Below are positions 6,545 to 14,880 of a stretch of DNA of 26,349 nt, in pieces. Location of the stretch: positions 1-26,349 of the IMG/VR virus record IMGVR_UViG_3300013285_000514. One strand, given 5' to 3'. Positions within the stretch are counted from its first letter, which is position 1. Every line of letters starts with the position of its first letter. A program made the translations under genes and the position numbers. Source of the stretch: a virus. The notes under the pieces are model-generated. The model saw nothing but the letters and a program-made list of their open reading frames with translations, was not told where the DNA came from and searched no databases.

Positions 6545-7612
6545 CTTGGTAACATCTAAATTATCAAACTCTGCTGGATCGTTATATCTGCCATCGAATG
6601 ATGAACACGTACCTGCGCAAGTGGCTAACCTTCCCGTAGTATAATCTTTGTCCCAGCTATTGCTAATGCCATTAAAGAACTCACCGTTGAACACAGTATC
6701 CCATTCTTGTAAGTGTAAGTTAACTAAGTCTCCGCCAGTTCGGGCCCATAGCTCATCCCATCCGTCAGGAAACTTCTTACCATGTCTTACCCACAGGCCA
6801 GCACCCAGATAACAACATGGCCACAAGTGACCCAGGTAGTCAATATATGCCGCACGATCTTTTTGTGCATGGCAACTAACGCAAGTCTTTTCAGACTTCT
6901 TAAACCACTCTGATAAGTTCAGAGGTTTAGTTTGCATTACTACCTTGTGTACCATGCCTTCCGTAGTGGGCGGCTGTATCAATACACCATTACCGCCAAA
7001 GCGTTGCACTCCAAACAACTCGTCAAGAAAGAATCTGTGACTAGGTTTAACTATGAATTGTTTAAAACCCAGCGAGTCCGCAAATACACGAGCATCTTCT
7101 ACTTGATGTTGGTTGTGCTGAAACACGATATACTGCCAATTAGCATTGCCACCGGCCGCAATAAATGCTTTGGCATTTTCGATTACTTTGTTCCATTTAA
7201 CATTTACACGATATATGTCGTTAGTGTCAGCAAGTCCATCGATAGCAAACTGTACTTCAGAATTTGGGCCAAGTGCTACTGCTAATCTTGCCCACCAATC
7301 TGCACTTTTCATTCCGCCATTGGTGCTTACGTTGATCTTAAAGTGTGTACCTTTTTCTCTTACTGCCTTACATACTTGTAAAAAGTTAGGTGCCGCACAT
7401 GGATCACCTATCGTGCCTGCAAAGCGTAAAATTTCCAAGCCTGCATAAACATGATTTGGAATACGATTCTTAAAAAAATCTACACTGAGACATTTTTCGT
7501 TAAACCATGAGTGGTCGCCGGGAGTTAATTCTCTAACGCACTGTGGACAAGCCGCATTACAGAATCCGCTACTCTCAATTTCTAGTTCTCGTAGTTTAGT
7601 GTAAAAAGTCAT
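6533..7612 (-). CDS. Radical SAM/SPASM protein, family B
   Basis: A 359-aa protein with the radical SAM motif CNAACPQC (C18, C22, C25) close to the N-terminus. AGTIGDP takes the place of GGEP, and a conserved STNGGMKSADWWARL block follows. The C-terminal CVSCHAQKDRAAYIDYLGHLWPCCYLG region is a SPASM-type auxiliary-cluster domain. It is a clear paralog of the protein at 16425-17513: both share TNGG..(S/N)ADWWARL, FAIDGL, KVIENAKAFI.AGGNA.W and H..HQVE. I prefer the ATG at 7612 because the core then begins just like the paralog; an in-frame ATG at 7633 would add seven residues. It follows the possible kinase-fold gene with a 17-nt overlap, so the two form one unit. Substrate unknown. Confidence 0.86.
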   Translation of the reverse strand: MTFYTKLRELEIESSGFCNAACPQCVRELTPGDHSWFNEKCLSVDFFKNRIPNHVYAGLEILRFAGTIGDPCAAPNFLQVCKAVREKGTHFKINVSTNGGMKSADWWARLAVALGPNSEVQFAIDGLADTNDIYRVNVKWNKVIENAKAFIAAGGNANWQYIVFQHNQHQVEDARVFADSLGFKQFIVKPSHRFFLDELFGVQRFGGNGVLIQPPTTEGMVHKVVMQTKPLNLSEWFKKSEKTCVSCHAQKDRAAYIDYLGHLWPCCYLGAGLWVRHGKKFPDGWDELWARTGGDLVNLHLQEWDTVFNGEFFNGISNSWDKDYTTGRLATCAGTCSSFDGRYNDPAEFDNLDVTKLSN

Positions 7613-8297
7613 GTTGTTGTATGATAGTGTCAATTAAGTCTGCTGGATAATTAGATCTAAAACTGTTAAATGCTACTTGTTGTAATGTTTTAACATTGTA
7701 AGGAGTATCTAAGTCCATGCCTGCATCTTTTAAAACTACTCCTAACTTTTCTTGTCGTTCATAACTTATTTGTTTTAGTACATTGCGTATTGTAATGTTA
7801 GACTCTGCTTTATCATAACAGAAGAACCAATTGAACGGAATCAATACTCCATTATTTGCAACCCAACTATTAGGATGCAAGCTAAACTTCATAATATTCT
7901 GGCTCCACATTTTCTTCACTAAATCGACCCATTGTGTTTTCCAATCAGGTAGTACTGCATCGTATCCTGATACTCGCCCTTGCATATAAAAATCATCTCC
8001 ATACCATTCGACGAAGATTTTACGGTTAGTATGATCAACATCTTTAATAGCTAACGTAGGCATTACTTTAGATGCACGAGTATGGAATTCTAATTCTTTC
8101 TCAAATCGCTCAATTAAATCTGGTTCAGTCCAATTTACATTTTCGTAATCATAAATATGATATGCTGGATCTCTGTTAAAGCTCATACAAAATGTTGTTT
8201 TGTCTGGACTCACATAAGGAGTGTACACTAAGTTTGCACGAACCATTTCGTCGCCTTCCTTATTGTAGTACAAGTTCCAATTTGAGATATTAGTCAT
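7596..8297 (-). CDS. Unknown protein, possible kinase-like fold (233 aa)
   Basis: A 233-aa protein. After an Asn/Tyr-rich N-terminus there is an acidic helix (ERFEKELEFHTRASKVMPTL), a strand pair with RKIFVEWYGDDFYMQG, a helix containing WVDLVKKMWSQNI, then KFSLHPNSWVANNGVLIPFNWFFCYDKAE (about residues 137-165). The SLHPNSWVANNG...F.W.FCYD arrangement is reminiscent of the catalytic and metal-binding loops of small-molecule kinase folds, but there is no HxD and no clear nucleotide loop. Kinase or pseudokinase is therefore only a guess. It is the first gene of a two-gene minus unit with the family B radical SAM gene and lies head-to-head with the oxygenase at 8340. I see no Shine-Dalgarno. Confidence 0.7.
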   Translation of the reverse strand: MTNISNWNLYYNKEGDEMVRANLVYTPYVSPDKTTFCMSFNRDPAYHIYDYENVNWTEPDLIERFEKELEFHTRASKVMPTLAIKDVDHTNRKIFVEWYGDDFYMQGRVSGYDAVLPDWKTQWVDLVKKMWSQNIMKFSLHPNSWVANNGVLIPFNWFFCYDKAESNITIRNVLKQISYERQEKLGVVLKDAGMDLDTPYNVKTLQQVAFNSFRSNYPADLIDTIIQQHDFLH

Positions 8298-8339
8298 TTT
8301 TTGTTTGATAATTAAGTATATAAACTAGTTATCTACAAT

Positions 8340-9119
8340 ATGATCCGCGGAATAAATTCTCAGCCCTATCTTAACTTAGACTCTTACATAGATGTAGAAG
8401 GTTTCAAAAGCCTTCATTACAAAATTTGTAAGGGTATAGTCATGTCTGAACAGAAGAAAGAAGGCAACATTGTTATGATGGGTGGATGGAATAATCAGTA
8501 TGATGTAACGTGGAAGCCTTTAGCATTTGCCATTGACGAATACAATGCATTACCAGAAGATCATGAAGTTAGAGTGTTGGGCAGAGAAATAGGCGAATGG
8601 GCTAACCGCGATAAGTTTGTATTATTTTTAAAACTTGCCCTCGGCGGTTACGATGCGTATCAGTTTATTTTCCTTAAAACAGAAGATGGCGGGTGGGAAA
8701 GTCGTTTTGAAGAAAAGCAATGGACGCACGATGCACAATATTTTCTAGAATTGAAACAATGGTTAGAAAAACTAGTACCCAGTGTGTTTACACATCTTGG
8801 CCGCATTATTATTTTTAAAGCAGAACACGATTGTATAATGCCGCTACACAGAGATTTAATATACCCTAACGAAACTGATTATTTTGATCATAGACATGAA
8901 TTTATACATATCCGTCCTAATGCCGATAAACCATTTTATATCTGGGATAGCGAAGCTGATAATAAAGTATTAGTAGAAAGCCATGCAACATTCTTTAACG
9001 ACCAGGACTGGCATGCAGGTGGACGTACTAACAAACAAACTTACAGTATTCGCATAGATGGTGTGTTTACAGAAGAGTTTCGTAACAAGATAGGCATCGG
9101 GCACCTACCTGGTTATTAA
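8340..9119 (+). CDS. Fe(II)/2-oxoglutarate oxygenase-like protein (DSBH fold)
   Basis: A 259-aa protein with the facial-triad pattern H170-x-D172 (PLHRD), a distal H225 (DWHAGG), and R238 in YSIRIDG as the likely 2-oxoglutarate carboxylate ligand. Strands such as HEFIHIRP, FYIWD and ATFFND fit a double-stranded beta-helix. By family knowledge such enzymes hydroxylate or desaturate with O2, Fe(II) and 2OG. The N-terminal 90 residues are an extra domain. It is a paralog of the protein at 17539-18312, sharing IN..P(Y/F)LNLD.Y near the start and GVFT(E/D)EFR at the end. Both copies are divergent from a family B radical SAM gene. The end overlaps the convergent oxygenase-like gene by 4 bp. No Shine-Dalgarno. 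Substrate unknown. Confidence 0.82.
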   Translation: MIRGINSQPYLNLDSYIDVEGFKSLHYKICKGIVMSEQKKEGNIVMMGGWNNQYDVTWKPLAFAIDEYNALPEDHEVRVLGREIGEWANRDKFVLFLKLALGGYDAYQFIFLKTEDGGWESRFEEKQWTHDAQYFLELKQWLEKLVPSVFTHLGRIIIFKAEHDCIMPLHRDLIYPNETDYFDHRHEFIHIRPNADKPFYIWDSEADNKVLVESHATFFNDQDWHAGGRTNKQTYSIRIDGVFTEEFRNKIGIGHLPGY

Positions 9120-9640
9120 AGTTCGTAGCTGACTAGTTGAAAACTTACTTTAGGTTCAAAGCCAATATTAGCCGCACCGTGCCATTCTCTAGCATTATCA
9201 AACTCAAATAAGTCACCACGTTTATACTCTAGCATTTTTCCTGCGTAGAGGAAAATGTGTCCGTCAATGTGATCCTGCATTGCCATCCAGAAACGTCTAA
9301 AGCTCTTGGATTCTGTTTTAAACGCATCAACGTGTAAGGGAAAAACCTTACATGGTTCGATCTTACACATCCACCACTCAATTGTACCCGGCAAGTCTAT
9401 AGGCAGTTTTAAGTCCTCCATGCTAGTCATTCCAAAGTCATTAAAGTAGTGCATACTCCAGCCAGCGCCTTTTAAGTCATAGCCCAAATTCCACCACTTG
9501 TCTGCTTGTTCCTTTTTCCAAGGATCGTCTTCTTTTAGATAAACAGGACGAGCCTCACCCCTTCCATCTAAAGTCATCTGTAGTAGCTGAGGATTGGCAT
9601 CGATCCAATCTGCATAATTTCCGATATATTTCATAGTCAT
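9116..9640 (-). CDS. Fe(II)/2-oxoglutarate oxygenase-like protein (174 aa)
   Basis: A 174-aa protein with H103-x-D105 (PLHVDAFK) and a distal H154 in REWHGAANIG, spaced as in the iron-binding triad of cupin-fold oxygenases. Strands FLYAG, GDLFEFD and VSFQLVSYEL fit the beta-helix. Basic residues that could bind 2-oxoglutarate occur (R115, R116, K164), but which one does so is unclear. It resembles compact peptide-hydroxylase relatives rather than the longer 8340 type. I chose the ATG at 9640: it lies 5 nt after a perfect TATAAATA late promoter, and the extra 33 residues of a longer frame would overlap the divergent gene at 9680. A possible second ATG is two codons further in. Confidence 0.78.
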   Translation of the reverse strand: MTMKYIGNYADWIDANPQLLQMTLDGRGEARPVYLKEDDPWKKEQADKWWNLGYDLKGAGWSMHYFNDFGMTSMEDLKLPIDLPGTIEWWMCKIEPCKVFPLHVDAFKTESKSFRRFWMAMQDHIDGHIFLYAGKMLEYKRGDLFEFDNAREWHGAANIGFEPKVSFQLVSYEL

Positions 9641-9645
9641 AAAAT

Positions 9646-9653
9646 TATTTATA
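9646..9653 (-). promoter_or_regulatory. T4-type late promoter
   Basis: A perfect TATAAATA on the minus strand, followed by 5 nt (ATTTT) and the ATG at 9640. In T4 the octamer spans about -13 to -6, which would place the transcription start on or beside the A of the ATG, giving a leaderless mRNA. No Shine-Dalgarno is present. Confidence 0.7.
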
Positions 9654-9666
9654 GTTATTGAAAACA

Positions 9667-9674
9667 GATAACTA
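9667..9674 (+). promoter_or_regulatory. Weak late-promoter-like octamer
   Basis: GATAACTA matches six of eight positions of TATAAATA and is followed by five T and the ATG at 9680. The match is poor, but the 5-nt spacer is the same as in the divergent promoter at 9646-9653, with which it shares a 39-bp intergenic space. Confidence 0.3.
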
Positions 9675-9679
9675 TTTTT

Positions 9680-11104
9680 ATGACAAACAAGACATTCTGG
9701 ATTCAGCCTAAAGAAACTCAAATCGGACAATGGCAACAACAGATTACAGATTTAACTGGTAGCCCAAGTTTTTGTGTATTGCCCTGGATACATTTAGCGA
9801 CCCGTCCAAACGGCGATATGCGTATCTGTTGTGTTGCCAATGCTAGTGGTGCCGACACCGGAGATTATAGTGTTGGACTAGTTAAAAAAGAAGATGGTAC
9901 TCCTGCTAACTTTGCACACGATTTGCCCACCGAGGCATTTAATAATGATTATATGCGTAGTGTACGTAAGACTATGTTGGAAGGTGCTGTTCCTGCTAGT
10001 TGTACTAAATGCTTTAAAGAAGAAGAACAAGGCATGGCAAGTAAACGTATATGGGAAACTGGTACTTGGCATTTACAAGAAGGTATTGACATTCCTGAAC
10101 TTATTGCTCAAACAGCAGAAGACGGTAGTGTGCCTTACCAACTGCAATATTTGGACTTACGACTAGGCCACACTTGTAATCTTAAATGTATTATGTGTAG
10201 TCCACATGACAGTAGTATGTGGGTTCCAGAACACAAGAAAGTATTTCCTATATTCACTAGCCCATTAATTAAAAAACAAATGAGTTGGCAAGCTGACGAG
10301 TTTAATAACAAGTGGCACGAAAATCCTAAGTTCTGGGAAGAAATTTACGACCAGATTCCTAACATTAAACAGTTATATTTTGCTGGTGGTGAACCGTTAC
10401 TAATTAAAGAACACAAATCTTTCTTATTGGAAATTATTGCTCGCGGATATGCCGGTAAGATTACACTACGCTATAATACTAACGGTACACTAATCAGTGA
10501 AGAAATGATTGACATATGGAGTAAGTTCCGTAAAGTCAAAGTTGGCTTTAGTTTGGACGGCATGGAAGAACGCGGCCACTATATTCGCTATCCATTAGAT
10601 TGGGACGCAGTAGACGCTAATCTAACTATGTTAGATAACGCACCGGATAACATACAGACCAACATTGCTTTTGCTGTACAAATTTTAAATATCAAACACG
10701 TACCGGCATTTATTAAATGGAAGGTTAAACGTAATTTTAAGAAGATCAACTTTGACAAGAACGCCAGTGGTCAAACAATGGGTGGCGGATTGATCGGTGT
10801 ACACTTGTTATGGATTCCTACTTGGCTAAGTCTACGGGTATTGCCAAAGGAAGATAAACTGGCGGTGCGTGAATTGTTTGCTGAACTACAAGAATGGTTG
10901 TGGAAACACTACACTCAAGACAAAGAATTTTGGGAAGTTAATCCCTACGGTTGGAAACGTTGGGAAGGCATACTGGACTGGATGGATGCTGAAGACCATA
11001 CCAACTTACTGCCAGACTTTAAAGATTACATTACAACAATGGATGCTCAACGTCAGACTGACTTTGCTGTTGTGTTTCCAGAGCTTGCACACTTACTTTT
11101 GTAA
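9680..11104 (+). CDS. Radical SAM protein, family C (N-terminal twitch)
   Basis: A 474-aa protein. The N-terminal domain carries C32 (FCVLPWIHLATRPNGD), C50/C51 (MRICC) and C108/C111 (ASCTKCFKEE), the layout of the 'twitch domain-containing' radical SAM class with an auxiliary cluster ahead of the barrel. The core motif CNLKCIMC gives C166, C170 and C173, then FAGGEPLL and RYNTNGTLIS. The C-terminal 130 residues are Trp-rich and helical. It is a relative of 12900-14159 (same FC..P(W/F).(H/G)LATR.(N/D)G opening) and more distantly of 5444-6544. The last 74 bp overlap the convergent radical SAM gene. The ATG follows a T-run without a Shine-Dalgarno. Substrate unknown; proteins of this class are usually unassigned. 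Confidence 0.88.
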   Translation: MTNKTFWIQPKETQIGQWQQQITDLTGSPSFCVLPWIHLATRPNGDMRICCVANASGADTGDYSVGLVKKEDGTPANFAHDLPTEAFNNDYMRSVRKTMLEGAVPASCTKCFKEEEQGMASKRIWETGTWHLQEGIDIPELIAQTAEDGSVPYQLQYLDLRLGHTCNLKCIMCSPHDSSMWVPEHKKVFPIFTSPLIKKQMSWQADEFNNKWHENPKFWEEIYDQIPNIKQLYFAGGEPLLIKEHKSFLLEIIARGYAGKITLRYNTNGTLISEEMIDIWSKFRKVKVGFSLDGMEERGHYIRYPLDWDAVDANLTMLDNAPDNIQTNIAFAVQILNIKHVPAFIKWKVKRNFKKINFDKNASGQTMGGGLIGVHLLWIPTWLSLRVLPKEDKLAVRELFAELQEWLWKHYTQDKEFWEVNPYGWKRWEGILDWMDAEDHTNLLPDFKDYITTMDAQRQTDFAVVFPELAHLLL

Positions 11105-11987
11105 GAGGAATGTCTGCCGCGCAGGTACAGAAATTTCTATCGCATCTAACGGGTTCGCTAGGAGCAACAAAGTTGCCTTCGTATATGTTGCCTAGACTAC
11201 CACCGACTCTACAAGTGGCGCGATGTACATCACCGTCCCAATTTATCATGAGACTTTCTATACCTGCGTTGCAAGTCCAACCATTAAATTTATTCTGATG
11301 ATTCTTAATCATGTCGTTGGCATGATACAACAACTGTGCATATTCTTTATCTAACCAAACTACTGTATTTGCTTCTACTGTAGATTCTAATTCTTTAAGC
11401 AAATCCAAATCATTTGTATTATAACGCATGTCGTCAAACAAGTCATGGTCGCCTTGTGTCCAACGTATACGACGAACAGTATTAGGAATATGTCCCAACA
11501 AACACTTAGCACGTAATTGTGTAACAACATCCATGTAATCATGGTGTGCCATAATCTGTGCTATGACTTTTATTCCAGTTATCTTATGTACACTTTCTAC
11601 AGTATTGAATACACGTTGCCAGTCGTATTCTAAGTGTATGCTAAACACATATTGATCCACCGGTAATTTAGAATAAAACTCATAAGGTAGAGTGCCATTA
11701 GTTGTTACGTTAATCCAACTAATTCCAACATGCTTACAGTATTTTATAAGTTCTTCAAACTTGGGATGAACGCAAGGCTCGCCGCCCGTAAAACTAAGAC
11801 GTACAGGTTTACCTAACAGCATCAATTTATCTACAGTTGCTTTAAGTATTTCTATATTAGTATGCGGACTGGAATTGTCGTGTATACTACTAGGACAATA
11901 GCTACAGTCGTAGTTACAACGCTTGCCAAGATTCCATTCAATCTTAATAGTATTTTGATGAGGATAGCGACTTGTTACTTTAATCAT
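11031..11987 (-). CDS. Radical SAM protein, family A (SPASM-like C-terminus)
   Basis: A 318-aa protein with CNYDCSYC (C24, C28, C31), SFTGGEPCVHP and NVTTNGTLP, a complete radical SAM core. The C-terminus has GWTCNAGIESLMINWDGDV followed by C-rich segments (RATCRVGG, VRCDRNFCTCAAD), suited to an auxiliary 4Fe-4S cluster. It is a paralog of 4480-5451. It is the last gene of a five-gene minus operon and its ATG lies 8 nt inside the preceding gene. The final roughly 25 residues, a Gln/Ser-rich tail, are read from DNA that also encodes the end of the convergent gene at 9680, so that tail is probably a by-product of the overlap. No Shine-Dalgarno. Substrate unknown. Confidence 0.86.
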   Translation of the reverse strand: MIKVTSRYPHQNTIKIEWNLGKRCNYDCSYCPSSIHDNSSPHTNIEILKATVDKLMLLGKPVRLSFTGGEPCVHPKFEELIKYCKHVGISWINVTTNGTLPYEFYSKLPVDQYVFSIHLEYDWQRVFNTVESVHKITGIKVIAQIMAHHDYMDVVTQLRAKCLLGHIPNTVRRIRWTQGDHDLFDDMRYNTNDLDLLKELESTVEANTVVWLDKEYAQLLYHANDMIKNHQNKFNGWTCNAGIESLMINWDGDVHRATCRVGGSLGNIYEGNFVAPSEPVRCDRNFCTCAADIPLTKVSVQALETQQQSQSDVEHPLL

Positions 11988-12903
11988 GTTGCGTGTGCTT
12001 TAAAAATGTAGTGTAAGCAAGGTCACTGCTAATAAACTCAATCTTTTTAACTCTCTTCACTTTACTCATTACTTGTTTATTCCATTGAAGTTTACAAACA
12101 TGATTAGGAACATACCAATCACTGACAGTCGGGTGAAAGTCTAGCATATCTTGCGTGATAATAATCTCGCCTAGCAAGTAGCGTCCCAGTGCCAGGGTGT
12201 TTAATTCTGCGATTGGGATTTTCTTTTGTTCTTCTACATCTAAACTCGAGTACCACTTGTAAAAATTATTCTCGGCAAACTTATCCCATAAATCTTCTAT
12301 TTCAAATACTAATAATGTTTCTGTTTTTATAAATTGTTGTACAACTAACTGATTTATATCCATCAATGTCATATCGTTATCGAACCACATGTCTAGCCAG
12401 TCTTTGCCTACTGTACTATATCCTAGCAACAATGCTCCCCAGTGGTGGTTGCGTGTAGTTAGCCAATGTTTATGATACTCCTGTAACGGAACACTTTTAT
12501 CTGGATTGGAATTAAATTGAAACGTAGCGTTAAACTCTCTTAGCGGGTTATCTATCTTAACTTCAATTTTATGTATTAGTGTATTAATACGTTGCCATAT
12601 ACTTGTTTGCTTGCTGTCTACAAACTCTGCATGTAGTTTGTTTAGTTGCTCGTGTGTAACAGGTTCTGTAATTATTGTACTACTAACTGATTCTGCAAGT
12701 TGATTAAGTTCCTGTAATATTTCACTAACAGATCTAGTATCTGATGTAACAGTGACTAATTTTGTATAATGATTTAAATTTTCCTGCCAAATATGTTGTA
12801 CAGGATTGTCGTTGAGTTTGTAATACAATGTCAGCTCTTTATCACCGCAGTCTGTTACAATACGTGCGGTGTTGTTGGTTTTGTTATTAAACAACTCTTT
12901 CAT
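11980..12903 (-). CDS. Unknown protein in radical SAM operon (307 aa)
   Basis: A 307-aa protein that I do not recognise. The N-terminal part has beta-like strands (ARIVTDCGDKELTLYYKL), the centre is helical (SVSEILQELNQLAESV; WQRINTLIHKIEVKI), and a conserved-looking aromatic patch follows (WLTTRNHHWGALLLGYSTVGKDWLDMWFDNDM, in about residues 147-178). The end is basic. It has few Cys residues and no metal motif, so it is unlikely to be a redox enzyme itself; a binding or scaffold partner for the radical SAM proteins on either side is possible but unproven. It overlaps the upstream radical SAM gene by 4 nt and the downstream one by 8 nt, so it is translationally coupled to both. Confidence 0.75.
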   Translation of the reverse strand: MKELFNNKTNNTARIVTDCGDKELTLYYKLNDNPVQHIWQENLNHYTKLVTVTSDTRSVSEILQELNQLAESVSSTIITEPVTHEQLNKLHAEFVDSKQTSIWQRINTLIHKIEVKIDNPLREFNATFQFNSNPDKSVPLQEYHKHWLTTRNHHWGALLLGYSTVGKDWLDMWFDNDMTLMDINQLVVQQFIKTETLLVFEIEDLWDKFAENNFYKWYSSLDVEEQKKIPIAELNTLALGRYLLGEIIITQDMLDFHPTVSDWYVPNHVCKLQWNKQVMSKVKRVKKIEFISSDLAYTTFLKHTQHD

Positions 12904-14159
12904 TTAAATGCGTTAAACTCCGGAGTAACATCGAAGAAACTTTGTTGTCTAGTGGCATCTAGTTTAGTGTTAAAGTCTATACAGTCTTCCCATTTGTCAC
13001 TTTGATCTCTAGCCATCAAATAATTAATATTATCTTGTATTTGTCCCCGGGTGTATTCTAATAATTCAGGATGTAATTTTATCATTTTAAATTCTGATAA
13101 CTGTTCTTGTATTGCACGTAATTTTGTTATGGCTAGTACTTGTAATTCTCTAGGTAATACTTGTGCAGATAATAGTTTAGGATATTCAACTCGATGTGTA
13201 TGAAATATAATTCCAAGGTCGTTTAAGAAATATTCTATTATTTTATCTAATACAAGTATGTTACTAACTTGTACGGTAACGGCGCCAACTATACGACTAA
13301 TATTTGAAATAGTTTGTATTTGTTTAATGTTGTTAATTAACTCTGCCCAAGATGCATTGCCACGTATGTATTCATAACTATTACCAATCCCGTCAATACT
13401 AACATTAACTGCTACGCTTTTAAATTTAGGCCAGTATTCCCATATAGTACGATTGCTCTTCCCCAACGTGGTCAAGTTGGTAGCATACTTAATTTCAATC
13501 TGATGACCGTAAGGAGCAAGCATATCTAATATGCGATAGTGCTGTGGATCCATTAAAGGTTCGCCGCCAGCGAATTCTATTCGGCGAAAATACGGAAGCA
13601 ATTTTTCTAAACTAGCCCACCATTCGGGATTGTCTTGAAACTTATCAAGGAACGGCTTAAATTCTAACTTATGTTCCTCAACGATGTCATACATTATGTT
13701 ACTTTCTTTTTTGTAAAAGTCTTTAACTTCACTCCAGTCGTTCCAACTAGTACTGTCCATAGGGTGGCACATACGACATTTAAGATTGCATAGGTTATTT
13801 AATTTAAGTTCCATAGTGGGAATCTCAAACGGCATCGTATAATCGCTGTTCATTGTACTAACAGCATTAGGATATAGTTTAATACGTGATTCTGGAATTT
13901 TTCCACGTACATGGCGTAGTCGTAGGCTTTCAACTCCTTGATCTTCTAAACTAAAACATGGCTCGCATTCAGTCGGGCGATAACCTGTAAGTACTTGCTT
14001 ACGTATACGTTTTATGTTATCGCCATTCCATATTTCTTCTAGTGTATTATTTTGAATAAAACCAATCGGATGACTACGACAGCAAGCACAAATTGCGCCG
14101 TCTTCTCTAGTAGCTAATCCTGTGAAAGGATGCATACAAAATGTTGGAGGATTAATCAT
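12900..14159 (-). CDS. Radical SAM protein, family C (N-terminal twitch)
   Basis: A 419-aa protein. Twitch-type cysteines C8 (TFCMHPFTGLATREDG), C24/C26/C27 (ICACC) and C65/C68 (TECEPCF) precede the core motif CNLKCRMC (C124, C128, C131). FAGGEPLMD and VSIDGIGNSYEYIRGN follow. This is the same architecture as 9680-11104, with an auxiliary-cluster domain before the barrel. I chose the ATG at 14159 because the conserved opening begins there and it overlaps the PP-loop ATPase stop by 8 nt; a longer in-frame start at 14219 would add 20 unconserved residues inside the previous gene. It sits between the QueC-like ATPase and the 307-aa unknown in one operon. Substrate unknown. Confidence 0.88.
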   Translation of the reverse strand: MINPPTFCMHPFTGLATREDGAICACCRSHPIGFIQNNTLEEIWNGDNIKRIRKQVLTGYRPTECEPCFSLEDQGVESLRLRHVRGKIPESRIKLYPNAVSTMNSDYTMPFEIPTMELKLNNLCNLKCRMCHPMDSTSWNDWSEVKDFYKKESNIMYDIVEEHKLEFKPFLDKFQDNPEWWASLEKLLPYFRRIEFAGGEPLMDPQHYRILDMLAPYGHQIEIKYATNLTTLGKSNRTIWEYWPKFKSVAVNVSIDGIGNSYEYIRGNASWAELINNIKQIQTISNISRIVGAVTVQVSNILVLDKIIEYFLNDLGIIFHTHRVEYPKLLSAQVLPRELQVLAITKLRAIQEQLSEFKMIKLHPELLEYTRGQIQDNINYLMARDQSDKWEDCIDFNTKLDATRQQSFFDVTPEFNAFK

Positions 14160-14880
14160 TTTGGTCAATCGCCCACGCTCGTTCTTTACACCAAAAACAC
14201 TCATTGCATATAGGCACAAATTGTCCTAGTTTATATGTTATATAATCAATACCTTCAAACTCGCCTTCACAACTTCTTGTGATATTAAACAAGTCCATTA
14301 TATCAAGTTGTTTGTATTGTTTCAACACCCATGCTTTGTCAACAAATCTAAATGGATGACTAGCAATTTTCCCCATGTGTATCATATACTCTAAATGTTT
14401 GTTTTGTTCCGATGACTCTATGTCACGTTCGCGCATGCCATTGAATAATGCCAGCCTTGGATTGCGTGTAACTGCATTGAAGTATGCATCGACATCATTG
14501 TTATAACACACAAACTCTGCGTAAGCACGTTGTTGTATGTTATCGCCACTAACCTTTTTGTCATATTCGTCGGTTAAATTCGGCCCCATATTGCCATATT
14601 CTAATTCCGGTGCTATAAAATTAGTATGCCTTACAAATCTAATATTTGGAAATCTTTGCAATAGCCAATTATAAACATTGAGACTATCGTAACTTTGCCA
14701 AGGACGAGTCTTCCACATTCTCTTATGAGAAATTATATGTACAGTTTGATGTGTTACTAATGAACATAATAAGTATGCTAATAGTGCTGAGTCCGCTCCG
14801 CCACTTACACTAATAGCAATATTTTTCCATTCTGTGTTTAATGGAATACGTACACCGTCTACGTTATTAAATGTTTGCAT
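14152..14880 (-). CDS. QueC-like PP-loop ATPase
   Basis: A 242-aa protein with the N-type ATP-pyrophosphatase loop SVSGGADSALL (S26-GGAD-S31) on a first strand/helix, and four C-terminal cysteines: C204 (SCEG), C225, C228 and C231 (CNECFWCKERAW). In QueC (7-cyano-7-deazaguanine synthase) such a cysteine set binds zinc. By family knowledge these enzymes adenylate a carboxylate, making amides or nitriles. QueC-like proteins also occur in defence systems as protein-modifying enzymes (Cap9, QatC). No QueD, QueE or FolE partner is visible, so deazaguanine synthesis is not supported here. The gene overlaps the aminotransferase-like gene by 14 nt and the twitch radical SAM gene by 8 nt. It most likely activates a carboxylate in the operon's pathway. 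Confidence 0.8.
   Translation of the reverse strand: MQTFNNVDGVRIPLNTEWKNIAISVSGGADSALLAYLLCSLVTHQTVHIISHKRMWKTRPWQSYDSLNVYNWLLQRFPNIRFVRHTNFIAPELEYGNMGPNLTDEYDKKVSGDNIQQRAYAEFVCYNNDVDAYFNAVTRNPRLALFNGMRERDIESSEQNKHLEYMIHMGKIASHPFRFVDKAWVLKQYKQLDIMDLFNITRSCEGEFEGIDYITYKLGQFVPICNECFWCKERAWAIDQND

Noticed and set aside
9641-9739. Longer N-terminus of the 9116-9640 oxygenase
   Set aside because: The extension would run through the perfect late promoter and into the divergent radical SAM gene; it also contains no conserved oxygenase sequence.
10869-11195. Plus-strand frame of 108 codons within and past the twitch radical SAM gene
   Set aside because: It is out of frame with a clearly conserved radical SAM protein and then antisense to another; there is no ribosome-binding site and no motif.
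14152-14880. Queuosine/7-deazaguanine DNA or tRNA modification pathway
   Set aside because: Only the QueC-like ATPase is present. No FolE, QueD, QueE, transglycosylase or DpdA-like gene is in the window, and the nearby radical SAM proteins carry SPASM/twitch domains rather than the QueE form.
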